Source: Pseudovirgaria hyperparasitica
Taxonomy: Eukaryota; Ascomycota; Dothideomycetes; Acrospermales; Acrospermaceae
NCBI RefSeq assembly: GCF_010093815.1
Contig: NW_022985553.1
Coordinates: 561,511 to 625,510, forward strand
Length of the DNA stretch: 64,000 nt
Reading direction: 5' to 3'
Part shown: positions 11,100-20,949 of the stretch, piece by piece
Layout of the letters: every line of letters begins with the position of its first letter
How positions within the stretch are numbered: the stretch's first letter is position 1
Position numbers and translations under genes: made by a program
The notes under the pieces: model-generated
The model's input: only the letters and a program-made list of their open reading frames with translations
Databases searched by the model: none
What the model was told of the DNA's origin: nothing

Positions 11100-11919
11100 T
11101 CGGCCTTACCTGGACAGGTTACCATGGTTGTGTAACAAGTTGGAGCCGACAGGATGGTCAGGAGTGAAGCAGCGCTGCCAGGGCCACAGAGACAGGGCGA
11201 TTGTGGTGAGGGTAGTCTCCAGGCAATTGGACAAGGTCCGGGTTGAGCAAAACCATTGCCACGGGCTGATGATGGACAGAAGAAGCTACAAAGGGCGCTC
11301 CGAGTCAGGCGGGAGTCAAGGTTGTTGCGGAGAGGGGGCCAAGTCAAAGAGATCGAGAATGATACGTACCGCGGTAGTGGAGACAGAAGTCTGGAACCCG
11401 TATACTGTGTTTGCCAGCTGCCAGGTGTAGAAATCACCAATGGCAGCGATGAGGGCTTGCAGAAGTTTCGGAGCTGCAAGCAAGAGTTCGGCGCGAAAAG
11501 CAACAGGGCGAATGCCAGTAGCCGTGGAGAGAGAAGCAGTCAGACGGTAGACTGCAGCAAAGATGGAGGGGTGGATGGAGGAACGAAGGCGGCACGACCA
11601 TTCCTTTAGGGGGGGGGACAAGGGAATCAGTCATTGCGTCTCCCAGAAGCAAGCAAGTAGTAAGTAGTAGTAGTGAGTGAATAACAGCAGCAAGTCAAAG
11701 AAAGGACGGGATATGTAAACAAAAAGACCAGAAGACTCCATCACTCACCCAGGTAATCCAGGCGCCGGAGCCATGACCAAAGGCCAATTCCCAGGCCGGC
11801 TCGAGGGATTGGTAGTACTCGTCAGGCTGGAAGAAAGTGCGAATACTAAGGGCGTTGAGCAGTCGGAAGCCTATCAGAAGCAGGAGAAGAGTGGCGGGAG
11901 TGGGAAGAGGGTGTAGCAT
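9519..11919 (-). CDS. gpi10: GPI mannosyltransferase 3 (GPI10/PIG-B, GT22 family)
   Basis: Five exons (11919-11749, 11603-11370, 11285-11110, 11040-10894, 10758-9519) give 655 residues with every junction in phase. The enzyme adds the third mannose to the GPI anchor precursor in the ER lumen. Diagnostic features: the first luminal loop [20 protein letters not shown] (residues 29-48) with its acidic pair, then [19 protein letters not shown] across exon 3, [12 protein letters not shown] in exon 4 and SDRLYYG ... [11 protein letters not shown] in exon 5, all characteristic of Gpi10. Several hydrophobic helices are evident. The C-terminal part carries a poly-Ser run (CTG/AGC repeat at about 9797-9840), and intron 3 carries a (CAG)7 repeat. 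The last about 20 residues are Gly-rich and end at 9519; this tail is poorly conserved and could be longer or shorter if another splice exists. Confidence 0.88.
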
Positions 11920-12772
11920 GAGGTGGATGTAGTGTCCCAGTATGAGTGTATGTAGTGTTGTGGTGAGTTGTGGTAGATTGACTGACGGTCTGGACTGGGC
12001 TGCCGGCAGATGACGGTGGTGGTGGTGGTGGTGATGACGATGGTGATGAAGATGATGATGATGCAGTGAATGAGGCAGGGTGTAAATGATGGATGATACT
12101 GTAATTAGCTAGTGAAGCTGTGTTTGAATGGCCTGAGGCTGCTATGGATGATAGCTGCATACCAGGCTAAAGTAAACACTTCTACAGTACTGTAATTACT
12201 AGAAGCACTCTCTAGCCCAGCCGGACGTCTACGGCTATGGCCTCGTTGAACCAATCTAGTGCTGCATCCAAACCTGACTGCTCGTTCCATCATGGACGGG
12301 CTGGTGTCTAATTAATTAGCAGTCCAGCAGTCCAGCAAGCAGCAAGACTGGCAACAAAAAGAACGAGTCGTTTTTTCTAGCTTCAGCCAATGTGAACCCT
12401 GTAGCTGTTTCGCGAGTTGGTAATGGTACGACGGGCGATTGACTGTTTATGATCCAACAGAAAGCATTGTCGGCCAGCGTGATGGAAATGGAATAGAGCA
12501 GCAGCAGCATTGTGCCCACATCACTGGCATCATGGCAAACAGCCAAATTACCAATTACTGTTGTAGATAATTAGTTCATGTAATTACTGTCCAGTCGACT
12601 ACTGTAGCTTCCGGTGCGCAACGAGCCGGGCGAGGGAGCCAACTGACTGCAGTAATTATTAGCAGCAGCACACAAACTACAGTAGCACCAGCCGGCCAGC
12701 TAGCTCGAGCCATTCCCCCCCTCCCCCTACCCCTGTACGCGGCGTTTGGTCATGACACAATATACCTACGAT

Positions 12773-12820
12773 TAGATGGATAGATGGATAGAGGGATAGA
12801 TAGACAGATAGATAGATAGC
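12773..12820. repeat. GATA/GATG tetranucleotide microsatellite
   Basis: An imperfect run of GATA, GATG and GACA tetramers on the plus strand. It lies in the spacer upstream of the kinase gene and has no visible coding or regulatory context. Confidence 0.8.
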
Positions 12821-13867
12821 ACAAGCAGAGAGGCGGATAGATGTAACAGATGCATACAGAGTTAATTAATTAGTAGGATCGGCACGTTTCGACGCATCTG
12901 TTGGATCAAGATGCATGGGCGACGACGGCCTGCCTGCCATTTGCTAATTAATCATTAATCCATGAAGCATGAGCATACGACACACGACGCCGAACCATTC
13001 ACGAAAAAAAGCAATATTACTGCACTACTAGCTACGCCGACGGTTGAGTGTTGAGAAGTGAACGAGGAGTGCATCGCTTTGCGCGGCAACAACACAGTCG
13101 AGGTAGTCTGCGAGCAGCCGGGGGAGGGGAGTCTGTTGTGCTTTGTGAGGGTGGTGGGTATTATGCCATCTCTCCCAGCATGCAACACTGTCGGCAAATG
13201 ACGATGATGCGGTGCAACGTGTAACAAAAAAGCTGAAGCAAAGGACGAGCCAAAAAAACAACAACAACAAAAGGCCGAGATTGAAATTCGGTAGTTGGGT
13301 AGAGAGAGTGAGTACAGGATGTGCAGTAATTAATACAAGGTATAGAGAGTTGGGTTTTGGGGGGGTGGAAGTGGAGTGGTGGAGTGGTGGAGTAGAGGCT
13401 TATAGTAGGTCGAGTAGAGCAGAATAGTAATTCTGGTAGAGTCAATCCGCTCAACCCTCAACCTCCTGATTATTAGCTCCAGTCCAGCCAGTTCTGGCGT
13501 GTCCCAACAACGTAGTTAATACGGCCACTACCTGATAACTACCACGACTACTACTACTACTACATAACCTCAGTATATATGTGTGTATCTGTGTATGTGC
13601 GTGCGTGTGTGCATCCATGTATGTGTGTATGTGTGTATGTGTGTATGTGTGTTTGTGTGCATGTGTGAGTTGTGTGTGTGTGTGTGTTGTGCATGCAGCC
13701 CCCCCCAAGCCAGCCCAGACTGAGCCTTTTCCTGGCTGCTTGTTGGCCCAAGCGATCATGGACAACTACATAGTATTATCGCGTATTTTGTGTGTGCCAT
13801 CATCGCATCCCATCCCTATCATTCCCTACACTATCTAGCTTGGCCTTTTCGCTGCTGTCGTGTTGGT

Positions 13868-13920
13868 TGGTGCTGGTGCTGGTGCTGGTGCTGGTGCTGG
13901 TGCTGGTGCTGGTTCTGGTG
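13868..13920. repeat. TGGTGC hexanucleotide repeat
   Basis: About eight near-perfect units of TGGTGC, the last degenerating to TTCTGG. It would encode Leu-Val or Trp-Cys type repeats if translated, but it lies outside any supported gene. Confidence 0.85.
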
Positions 13921-14448
13921 GTGGGGCCCTGGCCTGGCCGTCCATCCATCCATCTTAGACTTACCTTGAGAGCATTGAGAGAGAGCACTCACTGCACTCC
14001 GACTGCTCCCTCACTCACTGCACACTGCACACTCGCACACTCGCACACCACACACACACACCTTTCCTCATTCTCCACCACTGCCACACCACTCCCGACT
14101 CCACTCTCTCTCTCTCTCTCTCTCTTTCTCGCGCTCTCTCGCTCTCTGCCTCTCTCTCTCTCTCTTGCTCTCCACCACCCAAGCCGCCCTCTCTCTCTCT
14201 TCCTACGGCTTCGCCTCCTCCTCCTCCTCCTCTCCTCTTCTCCGCTTCTCCTACTTACCATAACCTACGCCTATCCTAATATCCTAATCTCCTCTCTCTC
14301 CCTCCCTCGCAGGATGCTTCGTCCTTGCCCACGCTCTTTACCGTCTTCGCCCTGATCCCCCCCCCGGATTACTTCACCATCCTGCTATGTTCGGCCTCCG
14401 TCAATTGTTGCGAGTCGCCTTATAGACGCTGCAGGAAGCGCTGTCCTG

Positions 14449-17400
14449 ATGTGTTTGCCCTTGCTACACATGGATGCCCAGAAAGAGTCGGATCTTGGGA
14501 GTGCTCCTCTCGCTGAAGAGCGGGGGGCGGGGGACGTCCTATCGACTTCCCATACAAGCCCTCTTCCCGACCACTCCACTTCAGATCCTCCACCCCCTCC
14601 AGACACTACCTCCTCACTTCCCCACGACGGTGCTGCTGTCTCAGGAAGACGGACGCCCACTACCACCTCCGGTGACGACTCGGACCATACTCCCAGATCC
14701 GAGATCCCCTCAGTCGCCCAGTCGCCTGCCCCGTGGAATATCGTTTCGACCTCCTCACAACCGCAGACTGCCGTCTCCGAGGTCGAATACTTTTCCTCTC
14801 AGCCCATTCGTCCCCACACGAACCTCCTGGGTCCAATCCTCAACGAACACCTCCAACCACATAATACTGCCACCACTGCTACAGGCTCAACCTACACCCC
14901 GAGTCTTCGACCAGAGTTTGAGATTGTGACAGGCCAGGGCTCTCACGCCCGTCTCTCTCCCCCACCGAGACCGCCAAAACCTCTCGACCGACCTCAGCTG
15001 CAGCGAGATGCCTCCAATCTCTCCACCGCCAGCACTGCAACCGTGAGAGCAAGCCATGCTCACATCGATTTCGCGGGTCCTTATCCTCCTCGAGACTACC
15101 CAAACTACCCGAACCAATCATACTCTGCACTCGCATCACAGCAATATCCTTCTGGCCTCCCAAAAGGTCGACTTTGGGCTCAAAATCGCTCCGTGCAGAC
15201 GTCGCAGTCCTCGTCGCAAATCTTGACCCTTGGACGTCTCGGCCACTACATCGACCAAGATGTGGTTTCGCGTACTGCCGGAAACACCCCTGCCAGTAGT
15301 CCTGACCTGTTCACCGCGACCAGTCCGTCAGCCCTGCATCATCTCGACGAACGAGGCCACTACTCAAGCCCCTATCTCCATCCAACCCAGCGCAAGGTTC
15401 CACGCGAGACTCACGTTGCTGACGTCACCAAGGACGTCATAAGCGGTAACAAGATCATCAACGACTACGAAGTCCTTGACGAGCTGGGCCGCGGAGTTCA
15501 TGGGAAGGTCAAGCTGGGACGGAACCTCATCACCGGTGATCACATCGCCATCAAGATGATTCCACGAGCGGCCAAACGCAAAAGACTCGGCAAGAATGAC
15601 AGTCACGAGGAGAAGATTCGTCGAGAGGTTGCCATACTCAAGAAAGTTCGCCATCCCAACGTAGTCAGCCTGCTCGAGGTGATTGATGACCCGAAAGCGA
15701 AGAAAGTCTATCTCATCCTCGAACTCGTCGAGCTCGGAGAAGTCAACTGGCGAACACGAGGCGCTCGCGAAATCACCTTGGTCGAATATCGTCGCTTCCA
15801 GCGCGAAAAGGCGGGCAACTTCAACGACGACGCCGCTGACTTTGAAGATCAACGCATCATAAGCCGTGCCGCAAGACGCCGCGAGAGACTGGAGCAACGC
15901 AAGTGGGACGAGGCTCAACGTCAACGCTTACAGGCCCCTCCCACCGCCCTTCCCGATTTCTGGAGTGCTGAATATGGCGGTGACAGTGATGACGAGCGCG
16001 AGACGATGACTTCACGTCGATCAGCAAACGCCAGGAACAGGCGCAGAAAACAGTTTGAGAATGACGAAGAGAAAACACTCGAAGCCAGCTTCCAGCCCAC
16101 TCGCGGTTCTAGTACATCTCTGTCGGGCCTCCAAGTCGGCAGTACCTGCGACAGTCTTGTGGGCACCATGTATGGACCATACGAACAGCCCGAAATATCG
16201 CGAGGTCGCATACCAAGCATAGCGAGTAGCTCTACTACCACCTCTGACAATCTCGACCGTGACAACGACGACGATAATGATGATGATGATGCTGCCCTGA
16301 CGCTTGGCGACAACTTCATCTACGTTCCTACCATGACTCTATCGCAGACTCGTTCGGCGATACGGGATACTGTACTAGGCTTGGAGTATCTCCATTACCA
16401 AGGAGTCGTCCATCGTGACATCAAACCCGCCAACCTGCTCTGCACCAGCGATCATCGAGTCAAGATATCCGATTTTGGCGTCTCGTACCTCGGCAGAATA
16501 CCCAAGGACGAAAACGATGGCTACCACTCCGAATCTGATTACCAGGACGACGAAGACATGGACCTGGACAACCCCGTCGAGTTGGCCAAGACTGTTGGCA
16601 GCCCAGCATACTTTGCGCCTGAACTTTGCGACCTCGATCCGGATCCGACGGCCGAAGCCCCGCAAGTCACTCAAGCCATCGACATCTGGGCATTGGGTGT
16701 GACTCTCTACGGTCTCGTCTATGGCCGGCTCCCCTTTTACACGGAAGGCTCCGAATTTCACCTCATGCGTGTCATCCATGATGTGCCGGCATACATCCCC
16801 CGTCGTCGTCTGAAAGCCGTCGACGGCCGAATGAACTCGAGGCCCAACTCTCACGGACGCAACTTTCAGTCAATGGGCAGCTACAAGCGCTTCCCCCATG
16901 AGCTCGAGTATGAGGACGTCGACGACGACCTGCATGACCTTCTCACGCGACTGCTGGAGAAGGACCCCCGGAAGCGAATCACGCTGCGAGAAGTCAAACG
17001 TCATCCGTGGGTGGTTCGCGACATTGAAGACAAGGTCGCCTGGCTCGATGAGACGGAGCCCGAACGGCAGCACAAGGGCAAACGCATCGAACTCACGGAC
17101 CACGACCTGACGCAAGCCGTCATACCCATCAGCGCTTTCGAGCGGTTTGGCTCCGTCGTCAAGAAGACTCTCGCCCCAGTCAGCAATGCCTTGGGCGGCA
17201 TCCTGCGCAGTGGTAGCTCCCGCAGGCGAGCGAAGAGTAGTGCCACGTCTGCTTCCGAGGGCGGCCCTCCGTCTACGGCCTCTTCCAGCAGTACAATCAG
17301 CCAGGACGCCCGTCGGTATGCCGTTCGAGACGATCGAAGACCGAGTCTGAAGGTAGATGAGTTCTCTGCTGCACTGAAGCAGTCTCGCGACCCGGAGCAT

Positions 17401-18819
17401 CCGCTGTCTCACAGCGTCGTCGCCAGTCCCGAGCAAGCCTACCAGGCACACTACTTTACTGGTACGTCGTCTTCGCGGCCCAGTTCGCCTCAACTACACG
17501 GCGGCCGCGACGTTGGCGACAGATCACTACCGAGCTTTCCGAAAAGGCCATCCCCGCCAGATAGGGCGTTATCTGCCATGTCAACCGCAACATCAATCAA
17601 GACGGTCAAACAGGCTGACTTTATTGGCGCGGGTGCTGGTCCTGCTACCGCTTCACAACAACAGTCTTCCGCTGATCACGCCCGTCATGGGTCTAAGCTT
17701 TCCAGCTTCCACAAGATTGGACGGCAACTCAGAGAGATGAGCAGTCGCGAACGGTTTCGCCACCACCGGACCTCTGAGCTCCCACGCGACCGTTCTTTTG
17801 ATCGGTTCATGGGCGGCGAAGAGGATAACCATGCCGTGGCGAGCGTGGCGTACAGTGCCGCGGTCGCTGCTGGACACGTCGAACAGCCTAGTGCCCTCCG
17901 CGGGAACTCGCCCATGCATTCTGCTTATGGCTCGCCTGTAGCAACGTCCAGCCCAAACACTGACCGGCTACATCCTGACCTGTCGCGAAATACCCCTTCC
18001 AGGCAGTCTTCCGTCTCGTCCATCTCATCACGTCCGTACGACCTGGCCGTCTTGGAGCGACCTCTCACCCGCGGCTCGGTCTCGAACCAGTCTCATCCTT
18101 GTGACTCGTCTGACCAGGATATCCTTCGAGCCAAGGGAGAACAAGTGCGTCGACTACTGCAGGAAGAAGCCCAAAACAAGCGTCAATCGCACCAGCCTAG
18201 CCAAAAGACGTCCTCTAGCTGCCCACCCAGTCCGGATGACGAGATCTTCCAGCGAAACATCAAAGCAGGGAACTTTGACCAAGTTCCACAGCTCAGCTCC
18301 TCGGTCGAAACCAGCCCGGCAAGCCAGGCTACAGATCCAAGGCCACTAATCTCATCATCATCCGAAGACCGATTTGGTCTGGGCATGTCGCCAGAGACCT
18401 CGAGCCCCTCCCTACCTTCCATGCTGTCTGCCAGCTCTTCGGTCGCAGACAACCATTCAGCATTGGTTAATGTAAGCATCTCGAAACCATCGGACGCCTC
18501 TCTCGTGTCCAGCAACGACGCTGGCTATACTGCAGGAGAAGATCGTGCAATCGACTCCCAGTCCGACGACGACGACTTTGACTCTGACGAGGAGGACCTC
18601 GTCATGATGAGTCGCAAGCCACGGCCCAAATCCGGCCTCAGTGCTGGTGACTTCTCCAGCACTGAGCTGGCCCGTCGACGCAAAAACCAAAGTCTCGGAC
18701 AGATCTCGCACAAATCCACTCGAAGTGGCAGTGGAGGCACTTTGAAGAAGGTGCGGAGCCACAGCGTCCCCGAGGAAGACGCCCTCGGGCGCTCTCGTGG
18801 CATCTCACCACACTCTTAA
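14449..18819 (+). CDS. CaMKK / SNF1-activating-type Ser/Thr protein kinase (Ssp1/Sak1/CMKC group)
   Basis: Single exon of up to 1456 residues; a second ATG at 14470 (residue 8) has a better context and may be the true start. The kinase domain starts near residue 340 (DYEVLDELGRGVHGKVKLGR) and shows the ATP-binding Lys369, HRD at 655-657, DFG at 675-677 and GSPAYFAPEL near 718-728. The ELGRG loop, HPNVVSLLEVIDDP and VHRDIKPANLL with a short activation loop fit the calcium/calmodulin-dependent kinase kinase and SNF1-activating kinases (yeast Sak1/Tos3/Elm1, fission yeast Ssp1, Aspergillus CMKC), which phosphorylate the activation loop of AMPK/CaMK-type kinases. About 200 polar, acidic residues (about 425-624) are inserted between the hinge and helix E region. 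The long N- and C-terminal regions are Ser/Pro-rich and disordered. Upstream lies a long CT-rich leader. Confidence 0.88.
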   Translation: MCLPLLHMDAQKESDLGSAPLAEERGAGDVLSTSHTSPLPDHSTSDPPPPPDTTSSLPHDGAAVSGRRTPTTTSGDDSDHTPRSEIPSVAQSPAPWNIVSTSSQPQTAVSEVEYFSSQPIRPHTNLLGPILNEHLQPHNTATTATGSTYTPSLRPEFEIVTGQGSHARLSPPPRPPKPLDRPQLQRDASNLSTASTATVRASHAHIDFAGPYPPRDYPNYPNQSYSALASQQYPSGLPKGRLWAQNRSVQTSQSSSQILTLGRLGHYIDQDVVSRTAGNTPASSPDLFTATSPSALHHLDERGHYSSPYLHPTQRKVPRETHVADVTKDVISGNKIINDYEVLDELGRGVHGKVKLGRNLITGDHIAIKMIPRAAKRKRLGKNDSHEEKIRREVAILKKVRHPNVVSLLEVIDDPKAKKVYLILELVELGEVNWRTRGAREITLVEYRRFQREKAGNFNDDAADFEDQRIISRAARRRERLEQRKWDEAQRQRLQAPPTALPDFWSAEYGGDSDDERETMTSRRSANARNRRRKQFENDEEKTLEASFQPTRGSSTSLSGLQVGSTCDSLVGTMYGPYEQPEISRGRIPSIASSSTTTSDNLDRDNDDDNDDDDAALTLGDNFIYVPTMTLSQTRSAIRDTVLGLEYLHYQGVVHRDIKPANLLCTSDHRVKISDFGVSYLGRIPKDENDGYHSESDYQDDEDMDLDNPVELAKTVGSPAYFAPELCDLDPDPTAEAPQVTQAIDIWALGVTLYGLVYGRLPFYTEGSEFHLMRVIHDVPAYIPRRRLKAVDGRMNSRPNSHGRNFQSMGSYKRFPHELEYEDVDDDLHDLLTRLLEKDPRKRITLREVKRHPWVVRDIEDKVAWLDETEPERQHKGKRIELTDHDLTQAVIPISAFERFGSVVKKTLAPVSNALGGILRSGSSRRRAKSSATSASEGGPPSTASSSSTISQDARRYAVRDDRRPSLKVDEFSAALKQSRDPEHPLSHSVVASPEQAYQAHYFTGTSSSRPSSPQLHGGRDVGDRSLPSFPKRPSPPDRALSAMSTATSIKTVKQADFIGAGAGPATASQQQSSADHARHGSKLSSFHKIGRQLREMSSRERFRHHRTSELPRDRSFDRFMGGEEDNHAVASVAYSAAVAAGHVEQPSALRGNSPMHSAYGSPVATSSPNTDRLHPDLSRNTPSRQSSVSSISSRPYDLAVLERPLTRGSVSNQSHPCDSSDQDILRAKGEQVRRLLQEEAQNKRQSHQPSQKTSSSCPPSPDDEIFQRNIKAGNFDQVPQLSSSVETSPASQATDPRPLISSSSEDRFGLGMSPETSSPSLPSMLSASSSVADNHSALVNVSISKPSDASLVSSNDAGYTAGEDRAIDSQSDDDDFDSDEEDLVMMSRKPRPKSGLSAGDFSSTELARRRKNQSLGQISHKSTRSGSGGTLKKVRSHSVPEEDALGRSRGISPHS

Positions 18820-19887
18820 TTTCCCTTGACCCATATTTGTCCATAATAACGACCCTACGAATACTTGATGAACGACGCAACTACATACTCCAATAATGGC
18901 TCAGACCTGCTCCAGTTACCAAATCATATCTTTTTCACTCTCATCTCACTCACACACACACACGCACACACATACCATTCTCGTCTCGGCTGTACGACTC
19001 ATGTCTTGTTGTCCGCGGCGTTATCACATGATAGCGACGCAAAGCTGCTTTGGATTGCGCTTGCACAAACGCGTTACGGAGGGCGGGTAATATTGATTAT
19101 TTTTCTTGCAATCATGTTCGCGGCGTTGCAACTCTGGGGACCGGACGCTTTATATCGCTTGTATATGGGACCTCCTGATAGACCGTGCACTGCTGTTTCG
19201 ACTCCGCTCACACAAACCTTTTTTTCTGCTCAAAAACTTCTGTCGCGCAAGCCTTTGGCCTTCTTTGTCGAAATTTGATTCATCTATACCATCTACTACC
19301 GTCTCTTCTTCGCTGCCTGGGGACAGGCTGGTCCGTCAGGGGGTCCGAGGACTTTGACAACGCTGGGGTCGCGGCTATTTTCCAGAGGGACCAGGCAGGC
19401 TTTCTAGCATTACTTTTTTTGGGGGTGAAGGGGGACATGAAGGGGGACTGATGATATACTGTGGCTATATATGCCTGTTGGGGCTTGCATGAATGACCTG
19501 CCAGACGGTCCTTTGATGGGATGGCAATGGGATGGGATGATGGGACTTGGCATGTATGCATGGTCGGTCTGTGGAGCAGTCCAGGGATGATAGTATTTAT
19601 ATATGTGTGATATCAAAGAAAGAAATACATTGGGCGGCGTCTGATCTGGACATGGACGAATGAAAGGGCACATTCTTGCGTTTGATTGACGTGACTTGTG
19701 TCATTATGTATGTATCCGTGGATCCCTTTTGCTTCTTGTATGGAGATATATGTACACCTTTTGCAACTCAACGTCCGTACGTCTGTCCATTTTTTCTCTT
19801 CCCATTTGTAGTCCCCCTGTCCCATCTATACACCCATCTTCTTACCCCCCTCCTCCATAAAAACCCCACAAACTCCCTCCTCCTCAC
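18820..19887. other. Intergenic, kinase 3' flank up to assembly gap
   Basis: About 1.07 kb with an AC microsatellite at about 18951-18971 and scattered T-runs. Small open frames on both strands show no family resemblance. The part next to the gap may hold the 3' end of the Aim19-like gene. Confidence 0.5.
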
Positions 19888-19937
19888 NNNNNNNNNNNNN
19901 NNNNNNNNNNNNNNNNNNNNNNNNNNNNNNNNNNNNN
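19888..19937. other. Assembly gap (50 N)
   Basis: A run of exactly 50 undetermined bases. The round number suggests a placeholder of unknown true length. It cuts the 3' end of the Aim19-like gene on the minus strand; flanking DNA is C-rich on the plus strand, which may explain the sequencing failure. Confidence 0.99.
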
Positions 19938-20425
19938 CACCCCCCCTCCTCCCAAACGCCCAAGCAATCCCACACCCCAAAACATTAACCACACACAACC
20001 CCACCGTCGCCCCGCGCACCACCCCCCGTGCCGAAAACCGCCTCCGCATCCCGCCCACAAAGCCTTGCTTCTGTCCGTTTCCCGGTCGTCGTCGTGCGGC
20101 AAGCAGGATGTACAAAGCGCTCCACGCGCCCGTCAGCCCCGCGCTGTCGACTTTGAAGTCGCCGCCCACGTTGATGTAGGAGCTGAAGATGAAGACGGGG
20201 ACGAAGGTTAGGGGGAGGATTCGGAGGGGGCGCAGGTGTTGGGCTGTTATCAGGGTTGCGGTTAGGGTTGGGGGGATCGGGTTGTCTGGTTTGGTTGTTA
20301 GTATAAGGGGGTGGGAGAGGGAGGGGGGAGGGAGGAGATGGGAGAGACGTACTGCCCCATGCTTTTAGGGTGTGGGTTATTGTGTTGTTGGTGGTGGTGG
20401 TGGTGGGTTGGTTGGGGGAGGACAT
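19938..20425 (-). CDS. Aim19-like mitochondrial membrane protein, 3' end lost in gap
   Basis: Two exons are visible (20425-20353 and 20285 down to the gap edge at 19938), joined by a 67-nt intron with donor GTACGT and acceptor CCAG, phase 1. They encode about 140 residues. The stretch DSAGLTGAWSALYILLAARRR, followed 20-40 residues later by a second hydrophobic segment (VGLCVVNVLGCGIAWAFG), resembles the conserved core of the Aim19 family (yeast AIM19, altered inheritance of mitochondria), a small membrane protein of unknown biochemical role. An earlier hydrophobic segment (LPLTFVPVFIFSSYINVGG) would be another helix. The frame reaches the N run without a stop, so the C-terminus is in or beyond the gap. 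The frame on the far side cannot be trusted because the gap length is unknown. Confidence 0.68.
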
Positions 20426-20949
20426 TTTGGTGGTTGTGGTTGTGGTTGTGGTGTGTGTTGTGGTATGTGGTGCGCGGAGGGAGTTTGAAGGAAGTAGATG
20501 ATCGGGATGACGATGGATGATGATGGACGATGATGAAACAGGACCTGACGGATGTGAATGCGATCATACCGCGCGCGCGCCAAGCACACGCCCGCGCCAC
20601 ACCTACGACCTAATTACCTAGCAGCCACCGAAGCGCGGCCGCAACGTAACGTCTACTTTGACACCTAATTAATTACCTAGTTACCAAACACCACCACCAC
20701 CCATCATCACATTTATCCGCGCTCGAATTACGACTCCGATTCGCGATAACACACACACACACACACACACACGAACACGAACACAAACACGAACACAAAC
20801 ACGAACACACAATCACGAATCCACACCTCGATTCCGCCCTCGAACTCACCACGCTCAACGATTTCTCTCCATCTGCCGCCTTTTTCCTACACAAGCGCCC
20901 GCCGCGCTCTCGCCTTCCATCCCTCCCTCCCTCCCACACACACACATCC
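20426..20949. other. Divergent promoter region with AC-rich repeats
   Basis: About 520 bases between the Aim19-like gene (minus) and the J-protein gene (plus). It includes a CA dinucleotide run at about 20749-20773 followed by ACACGAACAC units to about 20810. Two CCTAATTA(A)TTACCTAG-like stretches occur near 20607-20620 and 20665-20680. No coding frame is supported. Confidence 0.55.

Larger units (their letters stand above)
11920..14448. other. Low-complexity divergent intergenic region
   Basis: About 2.5 kb between GPI10 (minus) and the CaMKK-like kinase (plus). It is dominated by simple repeats: GGT/GAT runs at 12018-12064, GATA repeats at about 12773-12820, TG-rich tract at about 13576-13690, TGGTGC hexamers at 13868-13920, and long CT-rich tracts at about 14100-14240 that likely form the pyrimidine-rich leader of the kinase gene. 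A CCCTCGCAG site ending at 14312 could be a 5'-UTR splice acceptor. No protein-coding frame is supported. Confidence 0.6.
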
